A DNA stretch of 64,000 bases from Isoperla grammatica (GCA_945910005.1 OX246746.1:16553387-16617386), one strand, 5' to 3'. Positions 24,301 through 38,059 are shown, counted from the stretch's first letter. Notes: generated by a model not told the origin, from the sequence alone. Made by a program: numbers and translations.

Positions 24301-24963
24301 GGAGTGCTTAGACTGGTACATATTGTACTGCTCTCAATGAATGCATGTATGTATCTCGATTCATTCTTATTGTAATTCTAACACCTAACATAGATGGAAT
24401 TACGAACAGAGGGTCTTATTGGATTTAAAAACATCCAAAAATACGATCTGAAGTATTGATCGTATTTTTTTTTTTTTATATATTTTTTTAATATATTTTT
24501 TTTATATATTGATCGGATCGTATTGATTGATTGGTTGATCGCGAAACCGTAAATCGTTTGTGGAAAAAACGAGCCGTTTGACGGTTAAAAAATAAACCGT
24601 GTTCATTCACGTTGATGTATTGATATAAATGTGTGAATATGGTGAGAAAAAAAGAGTGTGTTTACCGGGTCTCGAACCCCAGACCTTAAGCACTCGAAGC
24701 GCCGACGTTCTACGTACGCCACACCACATGATGGAAATTGCATGGCTTACACTGGTATAGAACACACTGCTCTCAATGTATGGCTTATCTTGTATTCAGA
24801 TAGCTCGTCTACACGCCAACATTAAAACATATTTTCTCGGCTAACCGTTAATGCAAGGCAAACATTAACATGTTTCTTGTATAGAGTAAGAATGTCCAAT
24901 GGAGAAAATTTAATCATTATTTTCTTAACTCTTTAACAAGAGACGCTACGCGTCGTCAAAGAC

Positions 24964-25191
24964 GTGCTCAAATACACTCTGTTTTTTAGAATTATATTCT
25001 TTACGGCTATATTGTTTATTGTTGCGATCTTAAAGTTAATTTCCAAGGTATGTCTAACAATTGTCTACTTTGAAAAAAATCATTGCCTCGCTATGTTTGT
25101 TGTGAACGACGTCAGGCGTAGCCGAAATTTCAACGATTTTCTTGTCAAGTTCCACTTTCGGTACCGATTGTGGATGAACGGTGGTACCTAG
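24964..25191 (+). other. Recurrent 75-codon open frame in array units (uncertain)
   Basis: A 75-residue frame with a hydrophobic N-terminus and the ending FRYRLWMNGGT is intact at 21882-22109, 24964-25191, 28107-28334, 31247-31474 and 32574-32801. In the other half-units (near 23490, 26640, 29780) it is interrupted early by stops. Conservation may simply reflect array homogenisation. No family is recognised and no start or promoter is evident. Confidence 0.25.
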
Positions 25192-26147
25192 TTAGTCGTA
25201 GCGTCGAACTTAAGGTCAGTAAGAATCCTTGGTGACGTAGTATGAGCGTCGGTAGCGTCGGTTTACACAGGTCGTGGTGTGGCGACGCCAACTTCAGGTA
25301 ACCAAAATAGTAGATTTTTTTAGGTTTATATTTTTTTACGGGTAAACGGTTTAAGATAGAATTTTTTGGTTGTCAGTTCCTTCTTATTCATCGCTCTCTT
25401 GATATGTTTCTTTTTTTTTAAAAAATAAAAAAAATCAAAAATTTCATTTTTCTCTGATTGTGCTCTTCTGAGACAAAATTTGAAATTTTGGGTGCCTGTA
25501 TCTCTGTTAGTATGACCCCCAGCATATTTTCGTTTTCCTGATGTCTAGATAATTAACGCAAAAAAAATAAAAAAAATAAAAAAACAAAATTGGACCACCC
25601 GTTTTTTAGCTACGAGCGCTTGAAAAAAAAAATTCCCCATAGTAAACCCTTCTCAAATATTCTGCTCTGAATATAGAAGAAAAAAAATTTGCCGGTAACG
25701 GGTCTCGAAGCCCGTACCGCGAAAACACTAGTCGGCGTCGCTACTGCCTACGCCACACCACTCGATGGAAAATGGAGCGCTTAGACTGGTACATATTGTA
25801 CTGCTCCCCAATGAATGCATGTATGTATCTCGATTCATTCTTATTGTAATTCTAACACCTAACATAGATGGAATTACGAACAGAGGGTCTTATTGGATTT
25901 AAAAACATCCAAGAATACGATCTGAAGATAACAAACTCCGAAAATTGAGAAAAAAACGCCTTCAATTTTTTTTTCAATTTTCGGAGTTTTTATCAACAGA
26001 TCGTATTGAATGATTGGTTAATCGCGAAACCGTAAATCGTTTGTGGAAACAACGAGCCGTTTGACGGTTAAAAAATAAACCGTGTCCATGCACGTTGATG
26101 TATTGATATAAATGTGTAAATATTGTGGAAAAAAAAGTTTTGCTGAG

Positions 26148-26220
26148 ACAGGTCTCGAACCCAGGACCTCTTGCACGCTAATCAAGGACGTTACTCATAC
26201 GCCATAGCACATGATGATAC
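26148..26220 (-). repeat. tRNA-like segment, class B/C (representative)
   Basis: Minus strand: TGGCGTATGAGTAACG (box A-like), then GGGTTCGAGACCTG (box B-like). Relatives lie near 21586, 23087, 24667, 27808, 29292, 30948 and a truncated one near 32430. The middle differs from class A: some copies read 'gcgtgcaagaggt' and others 'gagtgcttaag'. Confidence 0.6.
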
Positions 26221-29200
26221 TTTCAGCACTTGCACAGGTACAAGACATACTGCTCTCAATGTTGTGCATTGTTTGGGGTATTCAGATAGCTTATATCATA
26301 ACCTCCTATAGCCGTCTGAACTCCTGATACACATCCACAGAAAACACAGTTTTGGGGCTTTCAAGACTTGGTTCATTCTGCTATCATAACCTCCTATAGC
26401 CGTCTGAACTCCTGATACACATTCACAGAAAACGCAGTTTTGGGACTTATAAGACTTAGTAAATTCACGTTGGGAACATCGCTGAACAGCCAACATTAAA
26501 ACATGTTTTTTGGGCTAACCATGAATCATAGGCAAACCAAAACATGTTCCATAAGTACACTGGGAATGGAAAATGCAGAAAGTGTAGACATTATTGTCTT
26601 AACCCTTTAATCCGTGACGCTGCGCAGTGTCAAAAACGTGCTAAAATACACTGCGTTTTTGAGTTTTTAATTTTTTACAGCTATATTGTTTACTTGGAGG
26701 ATCTTAATGTTAATTCCCGAGGTAGATCTGACAATTGTCTACTTTGAAAAAAATTATTGCGTCGCTATGTTTGTTGTGAACGACGTCAGGCGTCGCCGAA
26801 ATTTCAACGATTTCCTTGTCAAGTTCCACTTTCGGTACCGATTGTGGATGTACGGTGGTACCTAGTTAGTCGTAGCGTCGAACTTAAGGTCAGTAAGAAT
26901 CCTTGGTGACGTAGTATGAGCGTCGGTAGCGTCGGTTTGCACAGGTCGTGGTGAGGCGACGCCAACTTTAGGTAAACAAAATAGTAGATTTTTTGAGGTT
27001 TTTATTTTTTTACGGGTAAATGGTTTAAGATAGAATTTTTTGGTTGTCAGTTCTTTCTTATTCATCGCTCTCTTGATATGTTTCGTATTTTTTTAAAATA
27101 AAAAAAATCTAAAATTTCATTTATCTCCGATTGTGCTCTTCTGAGACAAAATTTGAAATTTTGGGCGCCTGTATCTCTGTAAGGACGACCCCCAGCATAT
27201 TTTCGTTTTCCGGATGTCTAGATAATTAACGCAAAAAAAATAAAAAAAATAAAAAAACAAATTTGGACCGAGCGCTTGAAAAAAAAATTTCCCCTTAGTA
27301 AACCCTTCTCAAATATTCTGCTCTGAATACGGAAGAAAATAAGTTTGCCGGTAACGGGTCTCGAACCTCGGACCGCGAAAACACTAGTCGGCGTCGCTAT
27401 ACTGCCTACGCCACACCTCTCGATGGAAGTGTGAGCGCTTAGACTGGTTCATATTGTACTGCTCTCAATGAATGCGTGTATGTATCTCGATTCATTCTTA
27501 TTGTAATTCTAACACCTAACATAGATGGATTTACGAACAGAGGGTCTTATTGGATTAAAAAACATCAAAGAACGCGATCTGTAGATAAAAAACTCCGAAA
27601 ATTGTGAAAAAAACGCCTTCTATTTTTTTTTCAATGTTTGGAGTTTTTATCATCAGATCGTATTGATTGATTGGTTGATCGCTAAACCGTAAATCGTTTG
27701 TGGAAAAAACGAGCCGTTTGACGGTTAAAAAATAAACCGTGTTCATTCACGTTGATGTATTGATATAAATGTGTGAATATGGTGAGAAAAAAAGAGTGTG
27801 TTTACCGGGTCTCGAACCCCAGGCCTTAAGCACTCGAAGCGCCGACGTTCTACGTACGCCACACCACATAATGGAAATTGCGTTGCTTACACTGGTATAT
27901 AACACACTGCTCTCAATGTATGGCATATCTTGTTGTATTTAGATAGCTCGTCTACACGCCAACATTAAAACATTTTTTCTCGGCTAACCGTTAATGCAAG
28001 GCAAACATTAACATGTTTCTTGTATAGAGTAAGAATGTCCAATGGAGAAAATTTAATCATTATTTTCTTAACTCTTTAACAAGAGACGCTACGCGTCGTC
28101 AAAGACGTGCTCAAATACACTCTGTTTTTTAGAATTATATTCTTTACGGCTGTATTGTTTATTGTTGCGATCTTAAAGTTAATTTCCAAGGTATGTCTAA
28201 CAATTGTCTACTTTGAAAAAAATCATTGCCTCGCTATGTTTGTTGTGAACGACGTCAGGCGTAGCCGAAATTTCAACGATTTTCTTGTCAAGTTCCACTT
28301 TCGGTACCGATTGGGGATGAACGGTGGTACCTAGTTAGTCGTAGCGTCGAACTTAAGGTCAGTAAGAATCCTTGGTGACGTAGTATGAGCGTCGGTAGCG
28401 TCGGTTTACACAGGTCGTGGTGTGGCGACGCCAACTTCAGGTAACCAAAATAGTAGATTTTTTTAGGTTTATATTTTTTTACGGGTAAACGGTTTAAGAT
28501 AGAATTTTTTGGTTGTCAGTTCCTTCTTATTCATCGCTCTCTTGATATGTTTCGTATTTTTAAAAAAATAAAAAAAATCAAAAATTTCATTTTTCTCCGA
28601 TTGTGCTCTTCTGAGACAAAATTTGAAATTTTGGGTGCCTGTATCTCTGTTAGTATGACCCCCAGCATATTTTCGTTTTCCTGATGTCTAGATAATTAAC
28701 GCAAAAAAAATAAAAAAAATAAAAAAACAAAATTGGACCACCCGTTTTTTAGCTACGAGCGCTTGAAAAAAAAAATTCCCCATAGTAAACCCTTCTCAAA
28801 TATTCTGCTCTGAATATAGAAGAAAAAAAATTTGCCGGTAACGGGTCTCGAAGCCCGTACCGCGAAAACACTAGTCGGCGTCGCTACTGCCTACGCCACA
28901 CCACTCGATGGAAAATGGAGCGCTTAGACTGGTACATATTGTACTGCTCTCAATGAATGCATGTATGTATCTCGATTCATTCTTATTGTAATTCTAACAC
29001 CTAACATAGATGGAATTACGAACAGAGGGTCTTATTGGATTTAAAAACATCCAAGAATACGATCTGAAGATAACAAACTCCGAAAATTGAGAAAAAAACG
29101 CCTTCAATTTTTTTTTCAATTTTCGGAGTTTTTATCAACAGATCGTATTGAATGATTGGTTAATCGCGAAACCGTAAATCGTTTGTGGAAACAACGAGCC

Positions 29201-32200
29201 GTTTGACGGTTAAAAAATAAACCGTGTCCATGCACGTTGATGTATTGATATAATTGTGTAAATATTGTGGAAAAAAAAGTTTTGCTGAGACAGGTCTCGA
29301 ACCTAGGACCTCTTGCACGCTAATCAAGGACGTTACTCATACGCCATAGCACATGATGATACTTTCAACGCTTGCACAGGTACAAGACATACTGCTCTCA
29401 ATGTTGTGCATTGTTTGGGGTATTCAGATAGCTTATATCATAACCTCCTATAGCCGTCTGAACTCCTGATACACATCCACAGAAAACACAGTTTTGGGGC
29501 TTTCAAGACTTGGTTCATTCTGCTATCATAACCTCCTATAGCCGTCTGAACTCCTGATACACATTCACAGAAAACGCAGTTTTGGGACTTATAAGACTTA
29601 GTAAATTCACGTTGGGAACATCGCTGAACAGCCAACATTAAAACATGTTTTTTGGGCTAACCATGAATCATAGGCAAACCAAAACATGTTCCATAAGTAC
29701 ACTGGGAATGAAAAATGCAGAAAGTGTAGACATTATTGTCTTAACCCTTTAATCCGTGACGCTTCGCAGTGTCAAAACGTGCTAAAATACACTGCGTTTT
29801 TGAGTTTTTAATTTTTTACAGCTATATTGTTTACTTGGAGGATCTTAATGTTAATTCCCGAGGTAGATCTGACAATTGTCTACTTTGAAAAAAATTATTG
29901 CATCGCTATGTTTGTTGTGAACGACGGCAGGCGTCGCCGAAATTTCAACGATTTCCTTGTCAAGTTCCACTTTCGGTACCGATTGTGGATGTACGGTGGT
30001 ACCTAGTTAGTCGTAGCGTCGAACTTAAGGTCAGTAAGAATCCTTGGTGACGTAGTATGAGCGTCGGTAGCGTCGGTTTGCACAGGTCGTGGTGAGGCGA
30101 CGCCAACTTCAGGTAAACAAAATAGTAGATTGTTTGAGGTTTTTATTTTTTTACGGGTAAATGGTTTAAGATAGAATTTTTTGGTTGTCAGTTCTTTCTT
30201 ATTCATCGCTCTCTTGATATGTTTCGTATTTTTTAAAAATAAAAAAAATCTAAAATGTCATTTATCTCCGATTGTGCTCTTCTGAGACAAAATTTGAAAT
30301 TTTGGGCGCCTGTATCTCTGTAAGGACGACCCCCAGCATATTTTCGTTTTCCGGATGTGTAGATAATTAACGCAAAAAAAATAAAAAAAAATAAAAAAAC
30401 AAATTTGGACCGAGCGCTTGAAAAAAAAATTTCCCCTTAGTAAACCCTTCTCAAATATTCTGCTCTGAATACGGAAGAAAATAAGTTTGCCGGTAACAGG
30501 TCTCGAACCTCGGACCGCGAAAACACTAGTCGGCGTCGCTACTGCCTACGCCACACCTCTCGATGGAAGTGTGAGCGCTTAGACTGGTTCATATTGTACT
30601 GCTCTCAATGAATGGGTGTATGTATCTCGATTCATTCTTATTGTAATTCTAACACCTAACATAGATGGATTTACGAACAGAGGGTCTTATTGGATTAAAA
30701 AACATCAAAGAACGCGATCTGTAGATAAAAAACTCCGAAAATTGTGAAAAAAACGCCTTCTATTTTTTTTTCAATGTTTGGAGTTTTTATCATCAGATCG
30801 TATTGATTGATTGGTTGATCGCTAAACCGTAAATCGTTTGTGGAAAAAACGAGCCGTTTGACGGTTAAAAAATAAACCGTGTTCATTCACGTTGATGTAT
30901 TGATATAAATGTGTGAATATGGTGAGAAAAAAAGAGTGTGTTTACCGCGTCTCGAACCCCAGGCCTTAAGCACTCGAAGCGCCGACGTTCTACGTACGCC
31001 ACACCACATAATCGAAATTGCGTTGCTTACACTGGTATATAACACACTGCTCTCAATGTATGGCATATCTTGTTGTATTCAGATAGCTCGTCTACACGCC
31101 AACATTAAAACATATTTTCTCGGCTAACCGTTAATGCAAGGCAAACATTAACATGTTTAATGTATAGAGTAAGAATGTCTAATGGAGAAACTCGAATCGT
31201 TATTTTCTTAACCCTTTAACAAGAGACGCTACGCCTCGTCAAAGACGTGCTCAGATACACTCTGTTTTTTAGAATTATATTCTTTACGGCTATATTGTTT
31301 ATTGTTGCGATCTTAAAGTTAATTCCCAAGGTATGTCTAAAAATTGTCTACTTAGAAAAAAATCATTGCCTCGCTGTGTTTGTTGTGAACGACGTCAGGC
31401 GTCGCCGAAATTTCAACGATTTTCTTGTCAAGTTCCACTTTCGGTACCGATTGTGGATGAACGGTGGTACCTAGTTAGTCGTAGCGTCGAACTTAAGGTC
31501 AGTAAGAATCCTTGGTGACGTAGTATGAGCGTCGGTAGCGTCGGTTTACACAGGTCGTGGTGAGGCGACGCCAACTTCAGGTAACCAAAATAGTAGATTT
31601 TTTGAGGTTTTTATTTTTTTACGGGTAATTGGTTTAAGATAGAATTTTTCGGTTGTCAGTTCCTTCTTATTCATTGCTCTCTTGATATGTTTCGTATTTA
31701 AAAAAAAATAAAAAAAATCAAAAATTTCATTTTTCTCCGATTGTGCTCTTCTGAGACAAAATTTGAAATTTTGGGCGCCTGTATCTCTGTTAGTATGACC
31801 CCCAGCCTATTTTCGTTTTCAGCATGTCTAGATAATTAACGCCAAAAAAATAAAAAAAATAAAAAAACAAATTTGGACCACCCGTTTTTTAGCTACGAGC
31901 GCTTGAAAAAAAAATTTCCCCTTAGTAAACCCTTCTCAAATATTCTGCTCTGAATATGGAAGAAAAAAAGTTTGCCGGTAACGGGTCTCGAACCCCGGAC
32001 CGCGAAAACACTAGTCGGCGTCGCTACTGCCTACGCCACACTACTCGATGGAAAATGGAGCGCTAAGAGTGGTACATATTGTACTGCCCTCAATGAATGT
32101 ATGTATGTATCTCGATTCATTCTTATTGTAATTCTAACACCTAACATAGATGCAATTACGAACAGAGGGTCTTATTGGATTTAAAAACATCCAAAAGTAC

Positions 32201-33160
32201 GATCTGAAGATAAAAAACTCCGAAAATTGAGAAAAAACGGCTTAAATTTTTTTTACAATTTTCGGTGTTTTTATCATCAGATCTTATTGATTGATTGGTG
32301 ATCGCGAAACCGTAAATCGTTTGTGGAAACAACGAGCCGTTTGACAGTTAAAAAATAAACCGTGTCCATGCACGTTGATGTATTGATATAAATGTGTAAA
32401 TATTGTGAAAAAAAAGACTGCATGTAACGGACCTCGAACCAAAATATGGCAAAAAAATATGGGAAAGGCAAACCAAAATATGTTCCATAAGTACACTGGG
32501 AATGGAAGATGCAGAAAGTGTAGACATTATTGTCTTAACCCTTTAATCCGTGACGCTACGCAGTGTCTAAGACGTGCTCAAATACACCCTGTTTTTTAGA
32601 ATTATATTCTTTACGGCTATATTGTTTACTTGGGCGATCTTCAAGTTAGTGCCCGAGGTAGATATGAAAATTGTCTACTTTGAAAAAAATCATCGCTTTG
32701 GTACGTTTGTCGTGAACGACGTTAGGCGTCGCCGAAATTTCAAAGACTTTCTTGTCAAGTTCCAGTTTCGGTACCGATTGTGGATGAACGGTGGTACCTA
32801 GTTAGTCGTAGCGTCGAACTAACGGTCAGAAATGATCCGTGGTGACGTAGCAGGAGCGTCGGTAGCGTCGGTTTACACAGGTCGTGGTGAGGCGACGCCA
32901 ACTTCAGGTAATCAGAAGATTTTTATAGGTTTTTAGGTTTTTATTTTTTTACGGGAAAACGGTTTGAGCTAGAATTTTTTGGTTGTCAATTCCTTCTTAT
33001 TCATTACTCTTTTGATTTTATTCGTATTTTTTAAAAAATAAAAAAAAAAAATTCAGGTGTCTCGGATTTTGATTGTCTGAGACAAAATTTGAAATTTTGG
33101 GCGCCTGTATCTCTGTAAGTATGGCCCCCAGCATAATTTGCTCTAGAGAAAGTCTAGATG

Positions 33161-33929
33161 AGTGACAACAAAAAGTAAAAAGTGTGCAAAAAGTTTTAAA
33201 AATCCCCAACTTTTGCTGTGGTGTTAATGGAAGTTTCCCCCCCCCCCCCCCTAGACTCCCCTTATGTCACTGAATGGGTAGTGTTGTTTCGTCTTCCCTA
33301 TTTATATTTATATACAAGAATGATGTACTTTTAGTGATATATATACACAACAAATATTTCCTACATTAGACCAACGATATAATTACGTCTTCTTAAAAAA
33401 AATCAAAATCTGTATCCAATGTACCAGTACATTACAAAAATTATAACTGGTAAACAGAATGCCAGTCACGAAAATCCTTTACTAGATTAACGAAAAGTTG
33501 ATTAATGTCATGGTAAAATAAATAGAATGTGCTGATAAAGAATTTCCCTGAAGCTTAAAACTAAAAGCAGATTACTGTGTGGTTCACTTACTACTGGGGG
33601 CATTTATTTTGTTCACTGTTATTTTTTTTAAATTTTAGGGTTTTTTGTACTTGTACTTTGCAAGCAAGTTTATACAACCGAGCAACAATGTGATAGAATC
33701 TATAATTTGTAACAAGACATATCAACTCAAATAGTTTGAAAGCTATAAATAATTATTTATCATTAAACACTTTTCAAAACAATTTATTTTTACTTTTGGA
33801 TTATTTCAAGGTAAATAGTCAAACAAATTAGCCGCCCAGAATAGATTTGTGGACCCCTGATAATACACACACATAAAGTAAGTAAGTATTAGACAACATG
33901 CAGGCAAATTATCATTTATGTACTATAGG
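33161..33929. other. Non-coding stretch right of the array
   Basis: C run at about 33237-33251 followed by 'ctccccttatgtcactg', which looks like a MITE end. The remainder is AT-rich without genes. Confidence 0.45.
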
Positions 33930-34540
33930 CAGAGGCAGGAGTTTATGGTGATTTTTGTTTAATATTTCGTTTTTAAGATTGAAATAGGTGGTGAATTGGT
34001 GTTGAATATTTCTGAAAAAATCGTTTTTATAGCGGTGTTAATTTTTTTATCTATTTTTGGCTACTTTGGGACCATGGAAAATGCATAGGCTAAAGATTAG
34101 AACACAAATCAACCTACATTTATTAGGTACATAGCAGTTATAGCACAACTATAAACACATTAATTAATCAATGAATCACTGAGTATGCCCATGTAAAACA
34201 GTGAACACTTATTGTAGGCCTACTCACACTAGTTTCCTTAATCTATGACTCCAAATTGCAGTGCGTTGCCGAGGACGCCGTTCGGCCGTGACGTGACTGT
34301 TGACACAAAAGCGTAAAAATTTGACGGTAAATCGCAAATTTGTCATTAATTTATTTTATTCCAACCTTATTCGTGAATAATGGGCAGAATCGCTCAAATC
34401 GCGGCTATACTTAAAAATCGCGGAAATTCGCGCGAAAAAAAATGTCATTTCCAGCACTACAAGTACCTAAAACCCTGTAGTTATGAAACATTTTCAAAGA
34501 AAATCGCGTTTATCGTTAATACCATAAACTCCTGCCCCTG
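33930..34540. mobile_element. hAT-like MITE with TSD ACTATAGG
   Basis: Ends CAGAGGCAGGAGTTTATGGT and, inverted, CAGGGGCAGGAGTTTATGGT. ACTATAGG is present at 33922-33929 and 34541-34548. No transposase frame. Confidence 0.88.
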
Positions 34541-34997
34541 ACTATAGGCCTACTATACATAGTACATAGAGTATGTTTCCAGTCAATCCAGTAGAGTGTG
34601 ATCTATACGGACAATAGGAGGTGGGAATGTAAGGTCGACATGTACATTAAAGAACAGTAACTTTTAGTGATGATCATTTTTATTGGGTTACAATTACAAT
34701 ATTTTCATTGTATTTCAAAGCTAGATAATGGGAATCAGAACTTGAAAACAACAAGAGCTACAGTATTAAGTAGTAAGAAATTGAAATCATTTTACTACAT
34801 AGGCTAAAATCAAATCATAAAAACAGAACACAATTGCAGTACATATCACGTTTAGAAGTAGGCCTAGGGGTTTGTTTTGAGACTGAAGGTAGGCCTACAG
34901 ATGAAATTCTTAACACTGAATACAGTTTCAAATATGTTGACCAAGTTAACACATGAATGTGAAAAGTTTCATAAAATATATAGGCCTACACCCTATA

Positions 34998-35353
34998 TAA
35001 GGCCCGGATTCTTATGCATTTTGCATGTTTTTATGTATGCTAAGCAACTGCGTGAAATTGTATGGGCACAGGATTCATGACCTTGGAATACCAAACATGC
35101 CAAATTCTGAGGGCATATTTACTATACAGACAAGATTTGGCATGTTGGAAAATATATGCACATGAAATATATATATTGGTGACAAATTCTATTTCTTCCC
35201 TTTCTTCCATTATGCCTTACGCATCCATAATGCCAATACAAAATTACAAGGAATAAAAGGTTTTTTGGGGGCCAATATTTGCTTGTTTTTATGGGAATAC
35301 ACATATATAATATTTCAGTGGTTTTGAGGGAATTATGAAAATCCGGGCCCTAT
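34998..35353. mobile_element. MITE with GGCCCGGATT termini
   Basis: The left terminus AAGGCCCGGATTCTTATG is mirrored by the right AATCCGGGCCC. It is embedded in TATA-type sequence on both sides, so the target duplication is ambiguous. An element with similar GGGCC(C)GGAT ends lies at 60629-60880. Confidence 0.6.
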
Positions 35354-35362
35354 ATATATATA

Positions 35363-35660
35363 TATAAAGTATCATTTTTAAAATATAATTAAACATATAT
35401 GCAGTAGGAGTAGAATTAACAACATTCAGTGTCTTAAAATTAAACCATTTTATAAAGTATAACTAAACATATGCAGAAGGAGTAAAATTAACAACATTCA
35501 GTGTCTTAAAATTATACCATTTTATAAAGTATATCTAAACATATGCAGTAGGAGTAAAATTAACAACATTCACTGTGTTAAAATTGTACAATTTTATAAA
35601 GTACAGTATAACTAAACATAAATAGCAGTAGTAAAATTAACAACAGTTACTCTCTTAAAT
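35363..35660. repeat. 70-bp imperfect tandem repeat, four copies
   Basis: Units contain ACATATGCAGTAGGAGTAAA, then ATTAACAACATTCAGTGTC, and repeat about every 70 bp. The fourth copy is decayed. It lies downstream of the CTP synthase stop, beyond the first candidate poly(A) signal. Confidence 0.85.
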
Positions 35661-36383
35661 TGTTAAGGTAAAATGTATATTTTAATTAATGCCATAAAAC
35701 GCTTCTTAAAATGTCATAAGGTCGTCAGTATGACAGCAACCAAAGATGTATAAAAATATGGTAATTTGTGTGCAAACACAAATCAAATGAAATAGCGTAG
35801 AGAACAAATCGGAACACTACAACGCATTTGTAACGGTGGGGCAAACAGCATTTCAAACGTATGTGAATATGGGTATTATTACCACCGGAATACAGAATGT
35901 ACGCATATTCATTCGAATGAAAAATATTGGAATTCTAAAAAGTACACCTCAAGCTGTTCATTTGGTGACCCTAATCCCTAAAACCCTATCAACTAGGCAA
36001 GAGCATAACAACAGTGCTCAACTAGACAATACGCTGATAGTAACACAACCTGTTTCACCTGTGTTTCACACAAAAACTAAAACAAAAAAGTACGCAGTTA
36101 TTCGAGAAATGTTTACCTTGTAGTTTTAGTAGTCATTGTAAATGTAAGTCAAGGAAATGTAGGTTATATAGACAATACATAAATTCTGACTACTTAATCC
36201 TACATTATCACATACCAATTTCATATCTTAAATATTGTAAGATTGTAAGATAGTAATGTACGTATTTATGTAAGCTAGCAATATCTGAAGATACTTTAAG
36301 AAATACATTCCACAGAAAGCTATATTTTGGTTTTGATGGATTTCCAACAAGACTGCTTTTAGTACTCCACCTGTAACTTTCCT

Positions 36384-36795
36384 CTTAACAGCAAGGGGTA
36401 TCTCGCCATGTTAAACTATGCAAATTTAACCTATTTTATCGATATATTTAGAATGCTTTCCAGATATACTGAAAAAGTGATTCTAACCAAACATTTGGTT
36501 TCGAATCAGCTAAACAATTGAATTTATAAATTTTAAAGCATTATAAATTGTTACGATCGTTCAATCTGTAATTCATTAGGCCTAATTACAAATTATTCAA
36601 TTGAGAGCTGAAAGAACAATAGCAATAATTTAATTTTGTATTTTAAAAGTTAAAAATTCATTGTGTGTTTCGATTCAAAACCGATTCTTTCGTTAGTAGA
36701 ATCACTTTTTCAAATCTTAGAGCGTTCTTAAGATATCAATAAATACCGTCAAATTTGCTTGGTTTAACAATTGCGAGATACCCCTTGCCGCTAAG
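36384..36795. mobile_element. Inverted-repeat element (GCAAGGGGTATCTCGC ends)
   Basis: The left end GCAAGGGGTATCTCGC is repeated inverted at about 36773-36790. The similarity continues inward through AAAAAGTGATTCTA motifs on both arms. A partial relative lies at about 38530-38615. No open frame. No clear duplication of the target. Confidence 0.65.
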
Positions 36796-37308
36796 TCAGT
36801 GTTTTGTGAGAATGTAATTTTCCAGAGATCACTGTAAGAAAATAAGTAAGATGATGTTTACATATTTCTGATAAACTGTGAGAAAAATCAAAAGATTCTT
36901 TGCTTCAGAGTTTATATGTGCTCCCAACTATACCTACAGTAAGTATGAAATTGCATATCAATGAACTATAAATTGAAAAATAACAATTAACTAACATATA
37001 GGTCTATTATGTTAATGTAGTACTGAGTAAAGACAGGCCAAGGATCCAGGGAATTGCATTTAACTAATAAGTTGCAAGATGTTGTAGAAGGACACAAGTT
37101 CTTCGTTAAAAAAATTACGCAGTTGAGGAATCAGACTTAGGTTCGAAATCTGACTTAGGTTCCAGGGGTATTTTTACTTTCTAATAAAAAAAAAAAACGT
37201 AAAACAATTTAGCAAATTGAGTAAAAAGTGCTGCCATATGGATACATTTTAAGATGTGAGAATTTGAGCTCATGGTACAGGCCTGGCTGTATAATTGAAA
37301 CCCACACA

Positions 37309-37314
37309 TTTATT
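37309..37314 (-). terminator. Candidate poly(A) signal of CTP synthase
   Basis: AATAAA on the minus strand, about 745 bases past the stop codon at 38060-38062. Other weaker variants are possible, so the mRNA end is not settled. Confidence 0.3.
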
Positions 37315-38059
37315 TAAATATGTATTGTGAGTTTAGTTTACTTCGTCACTCACAAAGAAGTGTAGGCTGCTGGCAGCACAACGGAAACTTCTTCACAAAA
37401 ACACAATGACCTCACGATTAAGTCACAGAAAGTGTGTAAAATGATGAAAGCACAACACATTGGAATCTCTCAACAAAACCAAACTAGACATTGATGTATA
37501 TTATGCAATTAGCAAAGTTACTGAAAAATATTACGTTATTTTCTTTTATATAGTAATACTCTCTCTATATATAATATATACTATGTACTGTACATTAAAA
37601 AAAGAAGTCAAAAAGTATAATTTCATGGCTTAGCTGAAATCATAGGCACCATCAGGAGGTCCTGACTCATGCGTAACTGCCATTGTAATTTCATGATTTC
37701 CTATAAATATTTTAAAAGTAGCTAACAAATTGTCAGAGTAGAAAGTATTGTGCCTCACTGACGTATGACACAAGATATGGGCTGATAAATTATATGTAGG
37801 TCAACCGCAATAACACGGCTAAATTATAAAGTACTGTACGTAGATATTTCTTAACGGAAAGGTCCTATCAAAGCCAGGAAATCGCACAGTTAGAGCTTGG
37901 CTGATACTTAAATCTTTCTAATAGCTAATAGTTAGCTTACAGGTCCAATGCTACATCACAAAATTGCCATGTTTAAAGCCTAAAATGTTACATACATATG
38001 TATGTAAAGACAGAATTAGTCCTTGTCTTGTTAGCATCTATGGACTTTGGATGATGCAG

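Larger units (their letters stand above)
20234..33160. repeat. Higher-order array of ~1.5-kb half-units (3.14-kb dimers)
   Basis: The landmark ACGGTGGTACCTAGTTAGTC, or a close variant, occurs at about 20412, 22095, 23704, 25178, 26851, 28320, 29992, 31460 and 32788. Spacings alternate near 1.67 and 1.47 kb. The dimer period is 3140-3147 bp, and the two central dimers (about 24.9-28.0 and 28.0-31.2 kb) are almost identical. Each half-unit holds two tRNA-like segments, an A/T-rich hairpin, and a conserved block TAAACCGTGTCCATGCACG. I recognise no transposase or reverse transcriptase. The array is either a tandem (macro)satellite or repeated local duplication of a Pol III-type repeat cluster. 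Confidence 0.9.

Noticed and set aside
21143..32500. Sixteen candidate tRNA genes
   Set aside because: Box A/B-like motifs are present, but spacing and stems do not close into a cloverleaf with an acceptor stem; better read as SINE-like segments.
35836..36123. 95-codon open frame
   Set aside because: Basic, low-information sequence downstream of CTP synthase with no promoter or family resemblance.
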